DNA from: Avoscillospira sp045579045
GTDB taxonomy: Bacteria; Bacillota; Clostridia; Oscillospirales; Oscillospiraceae
NCBI GenBank assembly: GCA_045579045.1
Contig: JAZNLL010000120.1
Location: 1-64,000 of the forward strand
DNA: 64,000 nt
Direction of reading: 5' to 3'
Below, piece after piece: positions 8,829 through 17,438 of the stretch (positions within the stretch are counted from its first letter, which is position 1; every line of letters begins with the position of its first letter). The notes below the pieces were generated by a model. That model saw nothing but the letters and a program-made list of their open reading frames with translations. It did no database searches and was not told where the DNA came from. Position numbers and translations under genes: made by a program.

Positions 8829-10307
8829 CTAAATCGTCTTCGCGAATTCGCGGTATTTTTTATAGGTTTCGTACTGCTTTTTATAGTAGGCATGGCGCTC
8901 TGCATTGGGCTGAACAGCTTCGCCGTGTCGGACAAATTTCTTTGCCAGTTTGCAGATGCTCTCTGCACCGGTGACGGCGGCAAAGCCCAGAATGGCACTG
9001 CCCAGAGCGCCGGTCTCCTCCGTCTCCACGGGGACGATCTCTCTGCCCCAGACATCGGCCTTGATCTGCAGCCAGACCTTGGATCTGGCACCACCGCCGC
9101 AGGCATAGAGCCGGGTGGGGTTGACCATGCCTTCGCCCAGTTTTTCCAGATTGTACTGCATTTCGAAACAGAGACCTTCCAGAATGGCACGGTAGATCTC
9201 CGGCAGAGTGGTGCCGGTAGTGAGACCTGCGATCAAACCGGTGGCATTGGGGTCCACTTCGGGTGTACCGCCCATGCCCTGGAAGAAAGGCAGAACCAGC
9301 AGCTTGGTGGGTTCTGCAGGGCAGACCCGGTTCAGCAGGTCATAGATGCTGCAGTTTTCCTCTGCTGCCTGCTGCCGCAGGTGGGCTGCCAGAGCATCCC
9401 GGTACCATTTGACCACAGCGCCGCCGGAGACATTATAGGCATAAGTCACATAGCCCAGCTCATCCAGATAGGGCACGCAGGCAAAGTTGTTTTCCACAAA
9501 GTTCATGCCGGGCATTTCGGCAAACAAGGGAGTAATACACTCCACGGTGCCGGTAGTATCCACGGCCTCGCCCGGTGCGCAGACACCTGCGCCAAGGGCA
9601 TTGACGATCTGGTCATGGCAGCCGCTGACGATCTTCACATCTTCGGAAAGGCCCAGCTGCTTTGCCACTTCGGGAAGGAGCTTGCCCACCACGGAACCGG
9701 CAGTCTTCACTTCCGGCAGCTGCTCAATCTGGATACCGGCAGCTTCGACCAGTTCCTTGGACCAGCAATGGTTCTTTACATCATACAAAAGGCTGCGGCA
9801 GGCCAGAGACTCATCGCAGACTGCTTCACCGGAGAAGCAGAAGGATAGATAAGCTGCCACAAACAGATATTTCCAGACAGGCTCTGTGACGGTTTTCTCT
9901 GTATAGAGCATTTTGGACAGAGAATAGGACGCATCGGGCAGGACACGGGTCACTTCCATGATCTTTTCTGCACCAATTTTTTCCACCAAGGCGTCAAAAT
10001 CCGTACTTTCTGTATTGGCAAAGTACAGGATGATATCCGTCAGAGGCTTGCCGCTTTTTGCCACAGGGACAAAGGATTCGCCGAAGGATGCCACGGTGAT
10101 GGCTGCCACTTCCTTGGGGTCAAGCAGTTCTTTCACGCAGTTTTCTGTGACAAAAAACACGGAATCCCGCAGAATTTCTGCATCCAGATTGACATTTCCG
10201 GAGGGATTGGGATATTCCTTGTAGGACAGTGCCAGCTGGGTGCCGTCCTCCCGGAAGGCCACGCATTTACAGCCGGTACCGCCGATATCAATACCAAGAC
10301 TGATCAT
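8829..10307 (-). CDS. FGGY-family carbohydrate kinase
   Basis: A xylulokinase/fuculokinase-like kinase that phosphorylates a ketose or polyol with ATP. Visible are the first phosphate loop (LGIDIGGTGCKCVAF), the catalytic base motif SGCHDQIVNALGAG, the second phosphate motif DTTGTVECI, and the adenosine motif ACGGGARSKVWLQIKADVWG. The length (492 residues) is normal. I use the ATG at 10307, six bases after GAGGTG; the GTG three codons earlier lies inside that ribosome site. The gene follows the isomerase terminator without a promoter that I can see, so expression may come from read-through. The substrate is probably the product of the upstream isomerase. Confidence 0.92.
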   Translation of the reverse strand: MISLGIDIGGTGCKCVAFREDGTQLALSYKEYPNPSGNVNLDAEILRDSVFFVTENCVKELLDPKEVAAITVASFGESFVPVAKSGKPLTDIILYFANTESTDFDALVEKIGAEKIMEVTRVLPDASYSLSKMLYTEKTVTEPVWKYLFVAAYLSFCFSGEAVCDESLACRSLLYDVKNHCWSKELVEAAGIQIEQLPEVKTAGSVVGKLLPEVAKQLGLSEDVKIVSGCHDQIVNALGAGVCAPGEAVDTTGTVECITPLFAEMPGMNFVENNFACVPYLDELGYVTYAYNVSGGAVVKWYRDALAAHLRQQAAEENCSIYDLLNRVCPAEPTKLLVLPFFQGMGGTPEVDPNATGLIAGLTTGTTLPEIYRAILEGLCFEMQYNLEKLGEGMVNPTRLYACGGGARSKVWLQIKADVWGREIVPVETEETGALGSAILGFAAVTGAESICKLAKKFVRHGEAVQPNAERHAYYKKQYETYKKYREFAKTI

Positions 10308-10332
10308 TTCGATCACCTCATTTTGCGATTTT

Positions 10333-10362
10333 CAAAAAGGCGACCCGATGGGGTCGCCTTTT
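10333..10362 (-). terminator. Terminator after the isomerase gene
   Basis: Stem AAAAGGCGACCC/GGGTCGCCTTTT with a 4-base loop. It lies between the isomerase and kinase genes of the same set and may grade expression rather than stop it. Confidence 0.82.
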
Positions 10363-10367
10363 ACAGT

Positions 10368-11768
10368 TTAGTCGATTTCCACCCAGTCGTAGCCCAGGTA
10401 GGTGGTGAAGGCTTCCTTCAGAATTTCCTTCACATGGCCTTCCACGATGGCGGTATGATGCTTGAAGCCGCCGCGAGCCAGCTTGATGAGCTTGTTCTGC
10501 AGGTCGGGAATCTCGCAGACGCCGCCGCAGCCGAAGAATTCGGGTTCGATGACATCGTCGGTGAACTTTGCTTCGGAAGCGTAGATGATGATCTTGCCGT
10601 CCTTGGTCTGGCAGTTGGAGATGGTCACAGGCATCGCCTTGATGCGGCCTTCGTTGCAGCCCCAGCCGGAACCGGGATCGTTCTTGGCAAACATCTTATG
10701 CTCAGTGACAGTGCCCTTGCCGGCCATGAGGCTCTGGGCAACGGGACCGCAGTGGAACAGGATGACCTTGTTCTCGTCATCGCCATAGTTGTTGTTCCAG
10801 TCCAGAACAGCGCAGGGAGATTCGGTTGCCAGCTTCATGGCGTGCATGCAGATAGCGGAGCACATATCGATCTCGCAGGAAGCTGCGATGCCGCGGTCGT
10901 TCAGCTCAGACAGCAGGACGCAGGGGCAGACACGGAGATAGGTCTCCATCTCGTTCCAGCAGCGCAGTGCCAGGGCATCCAGATGATACTCTTCGATGTA
11001 CTCGTCGATGACCACAGAGATCTTGGCCAGAGTCAGCTTGTTGCTCTCGGGAACACGGGTGAAGTCGGTGTAGTTCTCCAGACGCTCCACCTTGGCCAGA
11101 ACCACGGGATCATCATCGGTCTTTTCCTTGACCTTGGCAAACAGTTCGCTCAGGTCGAAGGACTCCACATTGATGCCGTACTTCTGCATGGCGATCTCGT
11201 CGAAACGGACGGTCTTGAAGGCAGTGGTACGGGCGCCGATGCAGCCCAGATTAAAGCGCTTCATGCCATTGACCACACGGCAGATGGCTGCGAAGTCACG
11301 GAGGTTCTCCTGGAACTTCTCGCTCAGGGGATGAACCACATGGGGCTTCATGACGGTGAAGGGCACCTCATACTGGGTGAACACATCGGTGACGGAGAAC
11401 TTGCCGCAATAAGCGTCACGGCGATGGGCAAAGTCCATCTTGCCGATCTCATCGGGATAAGCCTGCATGAGAATAGGCACACCGGCATCCTGCAGAGCGG
11501 TGATGGCGCCGTTCTCATCGGCGAAAATGGGCATGGAGAAGATGACGCCGTCATACTGGCCTTCATGCTCCTTCAGCCATTTGGCATACAGGCGGCCTTC
11601 ATCACGGGTCTCGACACCGCCGTAACGGGTCAGCTCGGCATCCATGGCAATGTAGTCGTAGCCGGCATCGGTAACGGCCTTGATCATATCTTCACGGGCA
11701 CCGTAGATCAGTTCACCGGGCATGAAGCCGCGGTTGCAGAAGCAAAGAGCGAAAGTCATTTTTTTCAT
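10368..11768 (-). CDS. L-fucose/L-arabinose isomerase family protein
   Basis: A 466-residue protein of the FucI/AraA fold, which converts aldoses to ketoses with a divalent metal. Characteristic stretches are CIGARTTAFKTVRFDE, LALRCWNEMETYLRVCPC, GIAASCEIDMCSAICMHAM (metal-ligand Glu and Asp region) and ILFHCGPVAQSLM. It is shorter than E. coli FucI (about 590 residues) and matches the compact isomerase-like subfamily. The start has AAGGAG 7 bases upstream. It follows the class II aldolase gene by 12 bases. The chain isomerase, FGGY kinase, aldolase fits degradation of a pentose, 6-deoxyhexose or related sugar, but the substrate cannot be assigned. Confidence 0.87.
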   Translation of the reverse strand: MKKMTFALCFCNRGFMPGELIYGAREDMIKAVTDAGYDYIAMDAELTRYGGVETRDEGRLYAKWLKEHEGQYDGVIFSMPIFADENGAITALQDAGVPILMQAYPDEIGKMDFAHRRDAYCGKFSVTDVFTQYEVPFTVMKPHVVHPLSEKFQENLRDFAAICRVVNGMKRFNLGCIGARTTAFKTVRFDEIAMQKYGINVESFDLSELFAKVKEKTDDDPVVLAKVERLENYTDFTRVPESNKLTLAKISVVIDEYIEEYHLDALALRCWNEMETYLRVCPCVLLSELNDRGIAASCEIDMCSAICMHAMKLATESPCAVLDWNNNYGDDENKVILFHCGPVAQSLMAGKGTVTEHKMFAKNDPGSGWGCNEGRIKAMPVTISNCQTKDGKIIIYASEAKFTDDVIEPEFFGCGGVCEIPDLQNKLIKLARGGFKHHTAIVEGHVKEILKEAFTTYLGYDWVEID

Positions 11769-11780
11769 ATCAATTTCTCC

Positions 11781-12689
11781 TTATTTCAGTTTGTCGTGAT
11801 TGCCGGTGGTGTGCAGGAACTCGCGGATGACCCAACGGGTACGGTCGTAGACCTTCTCCTGAGCAAAGGCGATATTGCCGGGCTTCTCTTCCAGAGCGAA
11901 TTCATAGGGCTGACGGATCTCGGTTGCCACATTGATCTTGGCAATGCCGCTTTCCACACCACGGAGGATGAAGTCCTGCTTGATGCCGGAACCGCCATGG
12001 AGAACCAGAGGCATGTTGCCGGTGGCCTTTGCCAGAGCGACGATATGGTCGATATCCAGACGGGCTTCGGGCTTCTTCAGGTGCTTGGTGGAGGCAGCAA
12101 TGGCGCCGTGGAAACTGCCGACAGCAACGGACAGCCAGTCACAGCCGGATTCCTTGGCAAAGCGCTCAGCTTCTTCGGTCTTGGTAAAGCCCTTCTTGGT
12201 GGTGAAGAGCTCTTCATAGCTCAGGCCGATGCCGTCGCCTTCGTGGCCGGAGACAGCACCCAGCTCGGCTTCCACACCTGCATCATACTTGGCAGCAATG
12301 GCAGCAGCCTTGGCAGTGACGGCGATGTTCTCATCCAGAGGCAGACGGGAACCATCCACCATGATGGACTGATAGCCGGCATCCAGTGCTCTCTGCAGCA
12401 GAGGCAGGAAGTCAACCAGCTTCTGATCCTCGTCAATGGCGGGGACATGATCCAGATGGAGCAGGGTGTAGCCTTCCTTGGCAAACTTGAAATACTCCTT
12501 TGCCACAGCTTCAGGGCTTTCGGACTCGAACTTTTCCCATTCCAGACGGGCGACCTGGACCATAGCCAGAGAGTTTTCGTCTACGATGGCCTGAACAACA
12601 GGCTCCACCATGGGCAGGTAGGGAATGTTAAAGGCAGGGATAATGGTCTTATTGGCCTGGGCCAACTTGACGGCTTGTTTTGCGTTCAT
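11781..12689 (-). CDS. Class II fructose-bisphosphate/tagatose-bisphosphate-type aldolase
   Basis: A zinc-dependent class II aldolase (FBA/GatY/KbaY group) that splits a phosphorylated ketose into dihydroxyacetone phosphate and an aldehyde. Motifs are LLHLDHVP (catalytic Asp and zinc His), SIMVDGSRLPLDENI, EAELGAVSG, AVGSFHG (zinc His) and PLVLHGGSGI (zinc His). The length (302 residues) is normal. I choose the ATG of MNAKQAVKLA because GAAAGGAT lies 10 bases upstream; the longer frame starts inside that site. It is the first gene of the minus-strand sugar set and is divergent to the PocR-AraC regulator. The specific substrate is unknown. Confidence 0.92.
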   Translation of the reverse strand: MNAKQAVKLAQANKTIIPAFNIPYLPMVEPVVQAIVDENSLAMVQVARLEWEKFESESPEAVAKEYFKFAKEGYTLLHLDHVPAIDEDQKLVDFLPLLQRALDAGYQSIMVDGSRLPLDENIAVTAKAAAIAAKYDAGVEAELGAVSGHEGDGIGLSYEELFTTKKGFTKTEEAERFAKESGCDWLSVAVGSFHGAIAASTKHLKKPEARLDIDHIVALAKATGNMPLVLHGGSGIKQDFILRGVESGIAKINVATEIRQPYEFALEEKPGNIAFAQEKVYDRTRWVIREFLHTTGNHDKLK

Positions 12690-12754
12690 AAATATCAGCA
12701 TCCTTTCTCAGGTTTTTTACACTATTTCAAGCATATCTGAAAATCAAAAAACAT

Positions 12755-12783
12755 TATATAGAATCTTGTCTTTTTTTCTTCAA
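12755..12783 (-). promoter_or_regulatory. Promoter of the aldolase/isomerase set
   Basis: Minus strand TTGAAG (12778-12783), 17 bases, TATATA (12755-12760), with an overlapping TATAAT register. Its -35 box shares bases with the -35 box of the divergent regulator promoter. Confidence 0.5.
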
Positions 12784-12807
12784 ATTTGTTCGCAGGCATG
12801 ATATAAT
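12779..12807 (+). promoter_or_regulatory. Promoter of the PocR-AraC regulator gene
   Basis: TTCAAA (12779-12784), 17 bases, TATAAT (12802-12807). It is back to back with the aldolase promoter and overlaps it at the -35 boxes. Confidence 0.6.
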
Positions 12808-12845
12808 ATCAAAGGAAAATTTTGTGCAATTTGGGGGAAAGCCAC

Positions 12846-13682
12846 ATGATCTCCGTATTTGATCTGGAAAAGCTGCGGCCGCTGCTGCAGGATTTTTACA
12901 CTCTGACCAAGATCCGTATCACGGTCTACGATGAAAACTTCCGGGAGCTTTGTTCCTTTCCGGAGCAAAGAGCGCCCATCTGCCAGCTGATCCGCACCAA
13001 CCTTCAGGCAGACGAAGCCTGCCGCAACTGTGATGCCGCCGCTTGCCGGGCAGCCTCCCGGCAGACAGAGCCGCACATCTACACCTGCCATGCCGGTCTG
13101 ACGGAAGCCGTTTCCACCCTTCGGGTCAATTCCGTCATCGTGGGCTATGTGGCTTTCGGTCACCTGTTTGCCTACGATGACCACGAGACCGGCACTGCCA
13201 AGGTCTGGCAGCAGGTAAGCAAATACAATCTCTCCAGAGAGGCTGTCCGCACCGCCTGCGAAGAACAGCCCCTTCTTTCCAGAGACTACATCCTTTCCGC
13301 CGCCCATATCCTTCACGCCGTGGCTTCCCTGCTGGTCATGGAGCGGATGGCGGTTCTGAAGCAGGAAGGCATTGAAGTACAGCTGGAGCAGTACCTCACG
13401 GAGAATTTTACGAAACCCATAGACGCAAAAACTCTCTGCAATCATTTCCACATCGGAAAGACCAAGCTCTATGAGATTCTCCGCCAGAGCTACGGCTGCG
13501 GACTGGGGGAACATCTGCGAAATCTGCGGATGGAAAAAGCCAAGACCTTACTGGAGGAACACCCGGAGATGACCATTTCCGAAATTGCCACAGCCTGCGG
13601 CTACGACAACTACAATTACTTCATCTCGTCTTTTTCCAAAATTGTGGGCCGGTCTCCCCGTCAGTATCGCAGGAAAAAATAG
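12846..13682 (+). CDS. AraC-family regulator with PocR sensory domain
   Basis: A 278-residue transcription factor. Residues about 5-165 form a PocR-type ligand domain with its cysteine pattern (DEACRNCDAAACRAA, then YTCHAGLTEA), followed by a C-terminal AraC double helix-turn-helix (YLTENFTKPIDAKTLCNHF; MTISEIATACGYDNYNYF; GRSPRQYRR). PocR domains are associated with sensing small hydrocarbon or sugar-like ligands. The ATG at 12846 lies behind GGGGGAAAG; an earlier frame start has no such site. Placed divergently from the aldolase set and just ahead of the gal operon, it probably controls one or both. Confidence 0.92.
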   Translation: MISVFDLEKLRPLLQDFYTLTKIRITVYDENFRELCSFPEQRAPICQLIRTNLQADEACRNCDAAACRAASRQTEPHIYTCHAGLTEAVSTLRVNSVIVGYVAFGHLFAYDDHETGTAKVWQQVSKYNLSREAVRTACEEQPLLSRDYILSAAHILHAVASLLVMERMAVLKQEGIEVQLEQYLTENFTKPIDAKTLCNHFHIGKTKLYEILRQSYGCGLGEHLRNLRMEKAKTLLEEHPEMTISEIATACGYDNYNYFISSFSKIVGRSPRQYRRKK

Positions 13683-13713
13683 CAGTTTTCCTGTACTTTG
13701 TACACTTTGTCCA

Positions 13714-13742
13714 TTGAATTTTCGGTCTTATATCAGTATGAT
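13714..13742 (+). promoter_or_regulatory. Promoter of the gal operon
   Basis: TTGAAT (13714-13719), 17 bases, TATGAT (13737-13742), about 28 bases before the galK ATG. Confidence 0.75.
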
Positions 13743-13770
13743 GAAAGAAAAACACTGGGAGGGTATTCCT

Positions 13771-14946
13771 ATGTATAAAGAATTGATTGCATCTTTTTCC
13801 GCCAATTTCGGAAATCATGCCACACATCTGTTCTCCGCACCCGGACGGACGGAGATCAGTGGCAACCATACCGACCATCAGCACGGCTGTGTTCTGGCTG
13901 CTGCTGTGGATATGGAAACTGTGGCTGCCGTGGCGCTGAACGGCAGTGACATCATCCGTGTCCAGTCCGAGGGTTATCCCCTTTGCCAGATCGATCTGAA
14001 CGATCTGGAAGTGCAGGAAAGCGAAAAGAACTCCACCGCATCTCTGATCCGCGGTGTCGCTGCCCGCTTTACCCAGATGGGTGCCAAGGTCACCGGTTTT
14101 GATGCCTATGTGACTTCCACCGTTCTGCCCGGCAGCGGACTTTCCTCCTCTGCCGCTTTTGAAGTGCTCATCGGCACCATCATCAACCACCTGTTCTATG
14201 ATGCCAAGGCCACTGCCGTGGAAGTGGCTCAGATCGGTCAGTACGCAGAAAATGTCTACTTCGGCAAGCCCTGCGGTCTGATGGATCAGACTGCCTCCTC
14301 CGTGGGCAGCATCATCACCATCGATTTCAAGGACCCTGCCAACCCCATCGTGGATCGCATGGAAATGCCCGAAAACGATTATGTGATCTGCATCCTCGAT
14401 TCCGGTGCAGACCATGCCGACCTCACTGACGAATATGCCGCCATTCCCAAGGACATGAAGGCTGTTGCCGCCTGCTTCGGCAAGGAAGTCCTCCGGGATG
14501 TGGACGAGCTGGAATTCTACAAAAAGCTGGCACAGGTCCGTGAAGCCTGCGGTGACCGCGCTCTCCAGAGAGCCATGCACTTCTTTGACGAAAACCGCCG
14601 TGTCCAGATGCAGGTCAAGGCTCTGAAGGCCGGTGACTTTAACAGCTTCCTGCAGGGCGTCCGTGACTCCGGCCGTTCCTCTCAGCTGTATCTGCAGAAC
14701 ATCACCCCTGCCGGTGCCATCGACCATCAGGAAATGGCTGTGACTTTGGCTGTTGCCGAGCGTCTGCTGGGCGATCGCGGTGCCTGCCGTGTCCACGGCG
14801 GCGGCTTTGCCGGTACGGCTTTGGCTTTCGTTCCCAAAGATATGCTGGATACCTTCCGCGCCGGCATGGAAGCCGTTCTGGGTGAAGGTGCCTGCCATGT
14901 GCTGAGCATCCGCGAAAAGGGCGGCGTGCTGCTGGAGGTACTGTAA
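13771..14946 (+). CDS. galK: Galactokinase
   Basis: Phosphorylates galactose at C1 with ATP, the first committed Leloir step. This 391-residue GHMP kinase has the galactose-binding signature near residue 28 in the Clostridia variant PGRTEISGNHTDHQHG, the ATP loop LPGSGLSSSAAFEV, the catalytic region GKPCGLMDQTASS and the third GHMP motif GACRVHGGGFAGTA. GGGAGGG precedes the ATG by 7 bases. It overlaps galT by one base (TAATG) and leads a compact galK-galT-galE-galM operon behind a good promoter. Confidence 0.96.
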   Translation: MYKELIASFSANFGNHATHLFSAPGRTEISGNHTDHQHGCVLAAAVDMETVAAVALNGSDIIRVQSEGYPLCQIDLNDLEVQESEKNSTASLIRGVAARFTQMGAKVTGFDAYVTSTVLPGSGLSSSAAFEVLIGTIINHLFYDAKATAVEVAQIGQYAENVYFGKPCGLMDQTASSVGSIITIDFKDPANPIVDRMEMPENDYVICILDSGADHADLTDEYAAIPKDMKAVAACFGKEVLRDVDELEFYKKLAQVREACGDRALQRAMHFFDENRRVQMQVKALKAGDFNSFLQGVRDSGRSSQLYLQNITPAGAIDHQEMAVTLAVAERLLGDRGACRVHGGGFAGTALAFVPKDMLDTFRAGMEAVLGEGACHVLSIREKGGVLLEVL

Positions 14947-16424
14947 TGGTCAAAGCGATTTGGGGTCTGGTCCATTACGCAGAAACCTGCGGTCTGGTGG
15001 AGCAGGAAGACCGTTTTTATGCCATGAACAGCATCCTGCAGGTGTTGGATCTGGACTCCATCGAGGAAGCCGAACCCATGGATGCACCTGTCCATGAAAT
15101 TCTGGACGTTCTCGTAGAGTATGCCGTGGAGAAAGGCATCTGCGACGACAATCAGGTGGCAAGAGATCTGTTTGACACCAAGCTCATGGGTGTGCTGACT
15201 CCCTGGCCCCACGAGATTCGGAATAAATTCCGCAGTCTTTATGCAAAGAACCCCGAAGAAGCCACCGATTGGTTCTACAAGCTGAGCCAGGACACCAACT
15301 ACATCCGCCGGGATCGCATCGCCAAGGATAAAAAGTGGCTCTATGACGGCAAGTACGGCACTTTGGACATCACCATCAACCTCTCCAAACCGGAGAAAGA
15401 TCCCAAGGCCATTGCCGCTGCCAAGAATGCACCTCAGTCCGGCTATCCCAAGTGCCAGCTGTGTGCAGAAAATGAAGGCTATGCAGGTCGGATGAACCAT
15501 CCTGCCCGTCAGAACCACCGCATTCTGCCCATTACCATCAACGGTTCCGCCTGGTATCTGCAGTACTCCCCTTATGTCTACTACAACGAGCACTGCATCT
15601 GCTTCAACGGTGAACATACCCCTATGCAGATCAACCGTGCCTGCTTCCAGAAACTGCTGGACTTCGTGGCACAGTTCCCCCACTATTTTGTCGGCTCCAA
15701 TGCAGACCTACCCATCGTAGGCGGCTCTATTCTCAGCCACGACCACTTCCAGGGCGGTCGCTACACCTTTGCCATGGAAAAGGCTTCCGTGAAAACCGCA
15801 CTCACCTTCAAGGGCTTTGAAGATGTGACTGCCGGTATCGTTCACTGGCCCATGTCCGTCATCCGTCTGGCCTGTGAAAGCAGAGAGCGTCTGGTGGAAT
15901 TGGCTGACAAGATCCTCACCGCCTGGAGAGGCTATACCGATGAAGCTGCCATGATCTTTGCCGAGACGGAAGGTCAGCCTCACAATACCATCACCCCCAT
16001 CGCCCGTATGCGCGGCGGCAAGTTTGAGCTGGATCTGGTTCTTCGGAACAATCTGACCACCGAGGAACATCCTCTGGGTCTGTATCATCCCCATGCCAAG
16101 CTCCACCACATCAAGAAAGAGAACATCGGTCTCATCGAAGTCATGGGTCTGGCGGTCCTCCCTGCCCGTCTGAAGCAGGAGCTGGCCGACCTGAAGACTG
16201 CCATTCTGGCAGGCAGTGACATTCGTTCCGATGAGACCCTCGCCAAGCACGCAGACTGGGTGGATGAGCTGAAGACCCGTCATACCTTCACCGCAGAAAA
16301 CACAGAAGCCATTCTGGAACAGGAAGTGGGCAATGTGTTCGAGCAGGTGCTGGAAGATGCAGGCGTTTACAAAGACGAAGCCGCATTCCTGCGGTTTGTG
16401 GAAGCAGTCAACAAGGAGGCTTAA
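14946..16424 (+). CDS. galT: UDP-glucose--hexose-1-phosphate uridylyltransferase, Gram-positive type
   Basis: Exchanges UMP between UDP-glucose and galactose 1-phosphate. The 492-residue length and motifs assign it to the Firmicute GalT2 class, not the shorter E. coli type: YPKCQLCAENEGYAGR, the internal ISPYVYYNEH-like segment (LQYSPYVYYNEHCICFN), ILSHDHFQGGRYTFAM (the active-site HDHFQGG) and NTITPIARMR. The start overlaps the galK stop, which implies translational coupling. Cytoplasmic. Confidence 0.96.
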   Translation: MVKAIWGLVHYAETCGLVEQEDRFYAMNSILQVLDLDSIEEAEPMDAPVHEILDVLVEYAVEKGICDDNQVARDLFDTKLMGVLTPWPHEIRNKFRSLYAKNPEEATDWFYKLSQDTNYIRRDRIAKDKKWLYDGKYGTLDITINLSKPEKDPKAIAAAKNAPQSGYPKCQLCAENEGYAGRMNHPARQNHRILPITINGSAWYLQYSPYVYYNEHCICFNGEHTPMQINRACFQKLLDFVAQFPHYFVGSNADLPIVGGSILSHDHFQGGRYTFAMEKASVKTALTFKGFEDVTAGIVHWPMSVIRLACESRERLVELADKILTAWRGYTDEAAMIFAETEGQPHNTITPIARMRGGKFELDLVLRNNLTTEEHPLGLYHPHAKLHHIKKENIGLIEVMGLAVLPARLKQELADLKTAILAGSDIRSDETLAKHADWVDELKTRHTFTAENTEAILEQEVGNVFEQVLEDAGVYKDEAAFLRFVEAVNKEA

Positions 16425-16427
16425 TTC

Positions 16428-17426
16428 ATGAAAATCTTAGTCACCGGCGGTATGGGCTATATCGGCAGCCATACCTGCGTGGAGCTGCTGCAGGCAGGTC
16501 ACGATATCGTCATCGTGGACAATCTGAGCAATTCCAAGGAAGATGTTGCCGAAAAGATCAAGACCATCACCGGCATTCTGCCCCCCTTCTGCAAGGCCAA
16601 TGTGGAGGACAAAGAAGCCCTGCGGGCTGTCTTTGCCCAGCACAAGCCTGAGGCAGTCATCCATTTTGCCGGTCTGATGGCCGTGGGCGAAAGTGTCCGT
16701 CTGCCTCTGAAGTACTATCAGACCAATCTGGGCTCTACTCTGACCTTGCTGGAAGTCATGGAAGAATTCGGCTGCAAGAAGCTGGTATTCTCCTCCTCCG
16801 CCACCGTCTACGGTCCCGACAATCAGGTGCCTTACACCGAGGATATGCCTGCCCATGTGGCCACCAACCCCTACGGCTGGACCAAGGCCATGATCGAGCA
16901 GATCTTGAGAGATTACACCGTCGCCAACCCCGATTTCTGCGCTGTGCTGCTGCGGTACTTTAACCCCATCGGCGGTCACGAAAGCGGTCTGCTGGGCGAC
17001 GATCCCAACGGCATCCCCAATAATCTGATGCCCTACATTTCCAGAGTTGCCGCCGGCAAGCTGGAAAAGCTGACGGTTTTCGGTAATGATTACGATACCC
17101 CCGACGGAACCGGTCTGCGTGACTATCTCCATGTGGTGGATCTGGCCGTGGGTCATCTGAAGGCACTGGAATATGCCAAGGATCACACCGGCGCAGAGGC
17201 CTTCAATCTGGGCACCGGCAACGGCGTCAGTGTTCTGGAACTGGTTCATGCCTTTATCAAGGCCAGCGGTGTGGATGTGCCCTATGTCATCGGCCCCCGA
17301 CGCGATGGTGACCTGGCCTGTTCCTGGGCAGATGCCACCAAGGCAAAGGAAGTACTTGGCTGGACGGCTGAAAAGTCCGTGGAGGACATGTGCCGCGACA
17401 GCTGGAATTTTGTCAGCCGCTTCTAA
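16428..17426 (+). CDS. galE: UDP-glucose 4-epimerase
   Basis: Interconverts UDP-galactose and UDP-glucose. The extended short-chain dehydrogenase has an N-terminal NAD motif GGMGYIGSH, the substrate and catalytic residues in FSSSATVYG and NPYGWTKAMIEQ (Tyr and Lys of YxxxK), RYFNPIGGH and the C-terminal RRDGDLACSWAD. The length (332 residues) is normal. AGGAGG lies upstream, and the gene begins 4 bases after galT. Confidence 0.96.
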   Translation: MKILVTGGMGYIGSHTCVELLQAGHDIVIVDNLSNSKEDVAEKIKTITGILPPFCKANVEDKEALRAVFAQHKPEAVIHFAGLMAVGESVRLPLKYYQTNLGSTLTLLEVMEEFGCKKLVFSSSATVYGPDNQVPYTEDMPAHVATNPYGWTKAMIEQILRDYTVANPDFCAVLLRYFNPIGGHESGLLGDDPNGIPNNLMPYISRVAAGKLEKLTVFGNDYDTPDGTGLRDYLHVVDLAVGHLKALEYAKDHTGAEAFNLGTGNGVSVLELVHAFIKASGVDVPYVIGPRRDGDLACSWADATKAKEVLGWTAEKSVEDMCRDSWNFVSRF

Positions 17427-17438
17427 GGAGGTTTATCC

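Noticed and set aside
7830..13511. Long antisense frames opposite the sugar genes (7830-9848, 10323-12740, and others)
   Set aside because: The opposite strand carries recognised enzymes with motifs and ribosome sites; the antisense products match nothing and lack start signals.
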